Below, piece by piece: positions 5,864-9,190 of a stretch of DNA of 9,190 nt. The stretch's first letter is position 1. Each line of letters begins with the position of its first letter. A program made the translations under genes and the position numbers. The DNA comes from Eubacterium sp. (GTDB taxonomy: Bacteria; Bacillota; Clostridia; Oscillospirales; Acutalibacteraceae): positions 1 through 9,190 of the forward strand of contig JAFYFO010000147.1 in the NCBI GenBank assembly GCA_017543725.1, in the 5' to 3' direction. The notes under the pieces are model-generated. The model searched no databases. It had not been told where the DNA came from and was given only the letters and a program-made list of their open reading frames with translations.

Positions 5864-5886
5864 CGTTAAAAAAGAAAGGTTTGGCT

Positions 5887-6999
5887 ATGAAATTTATCTG
5901 TAAAACAAAAGAACTCAACACTGCCTGCAATAATGTTATAAGAGCAGTCGGAACAAAAGTAACAATTCCAACGGTTGAAGGTATTCTTATCGAATGCGGA
6001 AGCGATACTCTCAGTTTAACGGGATATGATTTTGAATTTGGTATCAATACAATTATGAGCGCTCAGGTTATTGAACCCGGAGCAATAGTTATTAATGCAA
6101 AAATTCTTTGCGATATTATCAGAAAACTTTCTGATGAAGAAATAACAATTGAAACAAGCGGAGTTTCCGTTTCTATTTTAAGCGGCGCTGCAACCTATAA
6201 TATAACAGGTATAGACGCTGACGATTATCCCGAACTTCCTTCCGTTAACGGCGGAATTAATATTGAACTCAATCAGAAACTTCTTCATTCAATGATTATT
6301 CAGACTATTTTTGCAGTTGCTGAAACAGAGAGTTCAAAACCTGTTTACACAGGACTTAAATTTGAAATAGAAAAAGGAAAAATAACTCTTATCGGAGTTG
6401 ACGGATACAGACTTGCAATAAGAAAAGAAATGATTGATTATGACGGAGATGATATTTCATTTATCGTTCCTAAAAAAACAATCAGAGAGATTATCAAACT
6501 TCTTGATACAGAAAGCGAAAAGAATGTTTTAATCAGCATCGGAAAAAGGCATATTGTTTTTGAAGTTGAAGATTATTCAATTATCAGCAGACTTCTTGAC
6601 GGTGAATTTCTTGATTACAACAGCGCTGTTCCGAAAACAATTTCAACAACTGTTTTAGTTAATACAAATGATGCAATAAATTGCATTGAAAGAACTCTTC
6701 CCGTTATTGAAAACAATCAGAAAAACCCGATAAGATGCCTCTTTGACGGCGACGAAATGAGAGTTTCAACGGTTTCAAGCCTCGGAAGAGTTGTTGACCA
6801 CACCCATGCAAACACCAGCGGCGACAGAGTTGAAATAGGTTTCAATTCAAAATTCGTTCTTGACGCATTAAACGCTTCAGACACCGATGAAGTTAAAATT
6901 GAACTTTGCGGACCTGTCAACCCCGTTAAAATTATGTCTGTTAATTCGGATAGTTTTCTTTTCCTTGTTCTCCCGATGAGGCTTAAAAATGAAAATTAA
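5887..6999 (+). CDS. dnaN: DNA polymerase III beta subunit (sliding clamp)
   Basis: The clamp encircles DNA and tethers PolC/DnaE and many repair partners. The protein has 370 residues, normal for the family, with three clamp domains: the N-terminus MKFICKTKELNTACNNVIRAVGTK, TGLKFEIEKGKITLIGVDGYRLA in domain 2, and the C-terminal FLVLPMRL that lines the partner-binding pocket. I place the start at ATG 5887, because GAAAGG (5874-5879) then sits 7 nt upstream. A TTG two codons earlier would leave only 1 nt. The protein ends four residues (KNEN) past the usual PMRL terminus. Those codons form the 11-nt overlap with yaaA, so the extension probably arose with the overlap. Confidence 0.97.
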   Translation: MKFICKTKELNTACNNVIRAVGTKVTIPTVEGILIECGSDTLSLTGYDFEFGINTIMSAQVIEPGAIVINAKILCDIIRKLSDEEITIETSGVSVSILSGAATYNITGIDADDYPELPSVNGGINIELNQKLLHSMIIQTIFAVAETESSKPVYTGLKFEIEKGKITLIGVDGYRLAIRKEMIDYDGDDISFIVPKKTIREIIKLLDTESEKNVLISIGKRHIVFEVEDYSIISRLLDGEFLDYNSAVPKTISTTVLVNTNDAINCIERTLPVIENNQKNPIRCLFDGDEMRVSTVSSLGRVVDHTHANTSGDRVEIGFNSKFVLDALNASDTDEVKIELCGPVNPVKIMSVNSDSFLFLVLPMRLKNEN

Positions 7000-7237
7000 A
7001 GTTAAAACAAAAGAACATTCAAAAGAAACAGTTAAAATAAATACTGATTTTATTCAACTTCAGTCATTTTTAAAATTTAAAGGCATTTGCGAAACAGGCG
7101 GACAGGCTAAAGAATTTATTCAGGACGGAATAATCAGAGTTAACGGAGAAATATGCACCGCAAGGGGAAAGAAACTCAGAAACGGCGATATTGTTTCAGC
7201 CTTTGGCTGTGATTATTATATTGAAAATGAAAATTAA
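6989..7237 (+). CDS. yaaA: S4-domain RNA-binding protein YaaA/RlbA
   Basis: This is an 82-residue single S4 domain of the YaaA (RlbA) type, found between dnaN and recF across Firmicutes and suggested to act on the large ribosomal subunit. The S4 core runs from about 20 to 78: FIQLQSFLKFKGICETGGQAKEFI, then GIIRVNGE, RGKKLRNGD and IVSAF. The ATG lies within dnaN (11-nt overlap) and has GAGG 7 nt upstream inside dnaN. Its own last 11 nt overlap recF. A charged tail at about 5-18 precedes the core. The family role is known only in outline. Confidence 0.93.
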   Translation: MKIKVKTKEHSKETVKINTDFIQLQSFLKFKGICETGGQAKEFIQDGIIRVNGEICTARGKKLRNGDIVSAFGCDYYIENEN

Positions 7238-8315
7238 AAACATAAATATTGAAAATTTCAGAAATATTAAAGAACTCAGCCTTGAATTCGAAGATGTTAA
7301 TATTATCTGGGGTGAAAACGCTCAGGGAAAAACAAATCTGATTGAAGCAATATTTTTATTCACCGGCTCAAAGAGTTTCAGGGGAGCAAAAGACAGCCAA
7401 CTTATTAAAATGGGCGAAAATCAAAGCAAACTCAGAATTGATTTTGAAGGCTCAAACCGCTCCCAGAATGCTGAAATAAGAATCGGCAATAAAAGAGAAG
7501 CATATTTAAACGGAGTTAAGAAAAAAAGCGCCTCAATGCTTTCCGACGAAATAAAAGCGGTTATCTTTTCACCCGTTCATCTTAATATGATTAAGGAAGG
7601 TCCGGGCGAAAGAAGAAAATTTGTTGACGCGGCTCTCTGTCAGATTAAATCAAACTACAGAAATCTGCTCAAGGAATATAATAGATGTCTGGATCAGAGA
7701 AATATTCTTTTAAAGGATTTAAAGCATAATCCCGAACTTGATTCGCTTCTTTATATCTGGAATAAAAACTGCGCAATATGCGGTGCAAAGATTATTTATC
7801 AGAGATTGAAATATATTGAAGCGCTCTCCCCCTTTGTTAAGGATATTTTTTCGGGAATAAGCGGCGGAAAAGAAGAAATTGAACTGAAATACCGAAGTTT
7901 TGATGATTATTCAGCGGATACTGCCGAAATTGAGAAAAAACTTTTAAGAGCGCTTGAAAATAATAAGATTCAGGATATGATGAACAGGTCTACTTCCGTC
8001 GGACCGCACAGGGACGATATTGAAATTCTTATTAACGGCATAAGCGCGAGAATTTACGGCTCCCAGGGTCAGCAGAGAAGTTGCGTTCTGGCGTTGAAAC
8101 TCGCCGAAGCAAATCTTCTTGAACAGATAACAAAGAAAGAGCCGATTGCCCTTCTTGATGATGTTATGAGCGAACTTGATGAGAAAAGGCAGGATTATAT
8201 TTTAAACCATATAAAAAACCGCCAGGTTTTTATAACCTGCTGTGATAAAGAAACAATTTTAAAACTCAAAAAAGGAAAAACCTTCCATATAGAAAAAGGA
8301 TTTTTGATTGAATAA
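7227..8315 (+). CDS. recF: DNA replication and repair protein RecF
   Basis: RecF is an ABC-type SMC-like ATPase that, with RecO and RecR, loads RecA at gaps and stalled forks. The 362 residues show the N-terminal MKIKNINIENFRNIKEL typical of RecF, Walker A GENAQGKT (29-36), FSPVHLNMIKEGPGERRKFVD (114-134), SVGPHRDD (257-264), the ABC signature GSQGQQRS (278-285) and Walker B IALLDDVMSELD (307-318). I choose ATG 7227 over an in-frame ATG 12 codons earlier, because the family begins at MKIKN-like sequence and 7227 gives the same 11-nt overlap as the previous junction. No ribosome site is obvious, so coupling to yaaA is likely. The stop overlaps the remB start as TAATG. Confidence 0.97.
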   Translation: MKIKNINIENFRNIKELSLEFEDVNIIWGENAQGKTNLIEAIFLFTGSKSFRGAKDSQLIKMGENQSKLRIDFEGSNRSQNAEIRIGNKREAYLNGVKKKSASMLSDEIKAVIFSPVHLNMIKEGPGERRKFVDAALCQIKSNYRNLLKEYNRCLDQRNILLKDLKHNPELDSLLYIWNKNCAICGAKIIYQRLKYIEALSPFVKDIFSGISGGKEEIELKYRSFDDYSADTAEIEKKLLRALENNKIQDMMNRSTSVGPHRDDIEILINGISARIYGSQGQQRSCVLALKLAEANLLEQITKKEPIALLDDVMSELDEKRQDYILNHIKNRQVFITCCDKETILKLKKGKTFHIEKGFLIE

Positions 8316-8578
8316 TGTTTATTCATTTAGGTGAAGACACGGTTATAAACGATAAAGAAATAATAGGAGTTTTTGATATAGATACTTCAACCGTCAATAA
8401 AGCAACGAGGGATTATCTTTCGCTTGCGGAAAAAAACGGAAGAATTGTTTATGTTAACTACGATTTGCCGAAAAGTTTTATTGTTTGCGACAATAAAGTT
8501 TATATTAGCCCCATCAACACATCAACAATTAATAAAAGAAGCAAAAACAGCAATAAATTTATGGAGAGATTCATATGA
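8315..8578 (+). CDS. remB: RemB/YaaB-like DUF370 protein
   Basis: This 87-residue protein matches the extracellular-matrix regulator RemB (YaaB), which lies between recF and gyrB in Bacillus. The core has [23 protein letters not shown] (1-23), the central [23 protein letters not shown] (53-75), and a short variable tail with extra residues to 87. RemA-family relatives are DNA-binding regulators of biofilm genes; the role of RemB itself is less clear. The start shares one base with the recF stop. The only purine-rich site (AAAAAGGA) is 14 nt away, so reinitiation after recF is probable. The stop overlaps the gyrB ATG as ATGA. Confidence 0.92.
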   Translation: MFIHLGEDTVINDKEIIGVFDIDTSTVNKATRDYLSLAEKNGRIVYVNYDLPKSFIVCDNKVYISPINTSTINKRSKNSNKFMERFI

Positions 8579-9190
8579 GCGAAGAAATAAAGTTAACTAA
8601 TTTAGAGGAAGAAGATATTGATACTGCGGTAACCGAAGAATATTCGGGAAACAGTATTCAGGTTCTTGAAGGTCTTGAGGCTGTCAGAAAACGCCCCGGT
8701 ATGTACATAGGTTCAACAGGACCCAGAGGTTTGCACCATCTGGTTTATGAAATTGTTGATAACTCTATAGACGAGGCGCTTGCAGGCTTCTGCACGCATA
8801 TTGAAACCGAAATTCTTCCCGGGAACATCATAACAGTTCGCGATAACGGACGCGGAATTCCCGTTGAAGTAAACGATAAAACAGGACTTCCCGCTGTAAC
8901 CGTTGTTTTAACTGTTCTTCACGCAGGAGGAAAATTCGGCGGCTCGGGATATAAAGTTTCGGGCGGTCTTCACGGAGTTGGTTCTTCGGTTGTTAACGCG
9001 CTTTCGGAATGGCTTGAAGTTGAGGTAACAAGAAACGGTCATATATACGCTCAGCGCTTTGAAAGAGGCGTTGCAGTCAACGACCTTCACATTATCGGAG
9101 ATTCCGATATCGACGGAACTTTCATCAAATTCAAAGCAGACCCCGAAATTTTTCAGGAAACAACGAAATACAGTTTTGATATTCTTGAAA
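8575..9190 (+). CDS. gyrB: DNA gyrase subunit B, N-terminal part
   Basis: 205 residues of the GyrB ATPase (GHKL) domain are visible, and the gene continues past the window. Motifs in order are [20 protein letters not shown] (27-46), [15 protein letters not shown] with the ATP/Mg Asn, [34 protein letters not shown] (ATP lid) and VVNALS. With GyrA it introduces negative supercoils using ATP and is the target of aminocoumarins. The ATG follows GGAG at 8 nt and overlaps the remB stop by 4 nt (ATGA). About 22 acidic residues ([20 protein letters not shown] and onward) precede the usual [12 protein letters not shown] start. Confidence 0.98.
   Translation, partial: MSEEIKLTNLEEEDIDTAVTEEYSGNSIQVLEGLEAVRKRPGMYIGSTGPRGLHHLVYEIVDNSIDEALAGFCTHIETEILPGNIITVRDNGRGIPVEVNDKTGLPAVTVVLTVLHAGGKFGGSGYKVSGGLHGVGSSVVNALSEWLEVEVTRNGHIYAQRFERGVAVNDLHIIGDSDIDGTFIKFKADPEIFQETTKYSFDILE

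Larger units (their letters stand above)
5636..5886 (+). other. Putative oriC in the dnaA-dnaN spacer
   Basis: This 251-bp gene-free stretch is extremely AT-rich except for one C-run at 5800-5804. It holds one near-consensus DnaA box, TTTTCCACA (5782-5790), with a trio-like series after it. Three copies of TTTCAACA lie at 5637-5644, 5656-5663 and 5708-5715. Three copies of TGTTTAAAA lie at 5683 (+), 5698 (-) and 5743 (+). A 10-bp palindrome sits before dnaN. Position between dnaA and dnaN is the usual place of the unwinding site in Firmicutes. No tRNA, small ORF or riboswitch was seen here, and no clear dnaN promoter. Confidence 0.8.

Noticed and set aside
5881..5886. TTG start of dnaN two codons upstream
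   Set aside because: The GAAAGG ribosome site would be only 1 nt away; ATG at 5887 has the proper 7-nt spacing.
7191..7226. N-terminal extension of recF by 12 codons
   Set aside because: RecF proteins begin at MKIKN-like sequence. The extension lies inside yaaA, has no ribosome site, and the 7227 start reproduces the overlap used at the previous junction.
8908..9090. - strand open frame opposite gyrB
   Set aside because: It lies entirely antisense to the conserved GyrB ATPase domain, with no recognisable protein features.

Overview
The window is a chromosomal replication-origin neighbourhood of a low-GC Firmicute. It carries the order dnaA - dnaN - yaaA (S4) - recF - remB - gyrB on the + strand. 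The AT-rich spacers, Shine-Dalgarno (SD) sites, REP-like GGGGGAAGGTG/GACGGATGAGGGG repeats and protein variants point to an anaerobic Clostridia member. A gut Oscillospiraceae/Ruminococcaceae-type lineage is likely, but that assignment is inference.

Left arm (1-4052). A 5'-truncated sugar/maltose-type O-acetyltransferase ends at 417 on the + strand. It converges on a 57-residue small-protein gene on the - strand (442-615), and the two share a perfect 13-bp hairpin that contains the small gene's stop codon. Next comes a compact - strand folate operon, folE-folP-folB-folK (2910 to 694), with overlapping or nearly touching genes. It covers GTP to dihydroneopterin triphosphate, the aldolase and pyrophosphokinase steps, and dihydropteroate synthesis. 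Upstream of folE lies a gene-free stretch with a 33-bp tandem duplication and REP-like hairpin units. Beyond it is a membrane-anchored protein resembling the LytR-CpsA-Psr (LCP) family but lacking the usual arginine motifs.

Origin (4053-5886). Gene orientation flips at the 236-bp spacer between the LCP-like gene and dnaA, which holds a near-consensus sigma-A promoter for dnaA and a plausible divergent promoter. The 251-bp dnaA-dnaN spacer looks like the unwinding origin. It has a DnaA box TTTTCCACA, a weaker adjoining box, a C-run, a DnaA-trio-like CTA/ATA/TTA series and a very AT-rich stretch. It also has two repeated motifs, TTTCAACA and TGTTTAAAA, that standard annotation would not name.

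Right arm (5887-9190). dnaN, yaaA, recF, remB and gyrB all overlap their neighbours by 1-11 nt and look like one translationally coupled unit. The dnaN/yaaA and yaaA/recF junctions use the same 15-nt sequence. gyrB runs off the window end.

Most of the window is conserved core biology. The points most worth a second look are the origin motif architecture together with a divergent DnaA recognition-helix signature, the degenerate LCP protein beside the origin, the REP-like units whose hairpin stems differ while their flanks are constant, and the small protein framed by two RNA hairpins.
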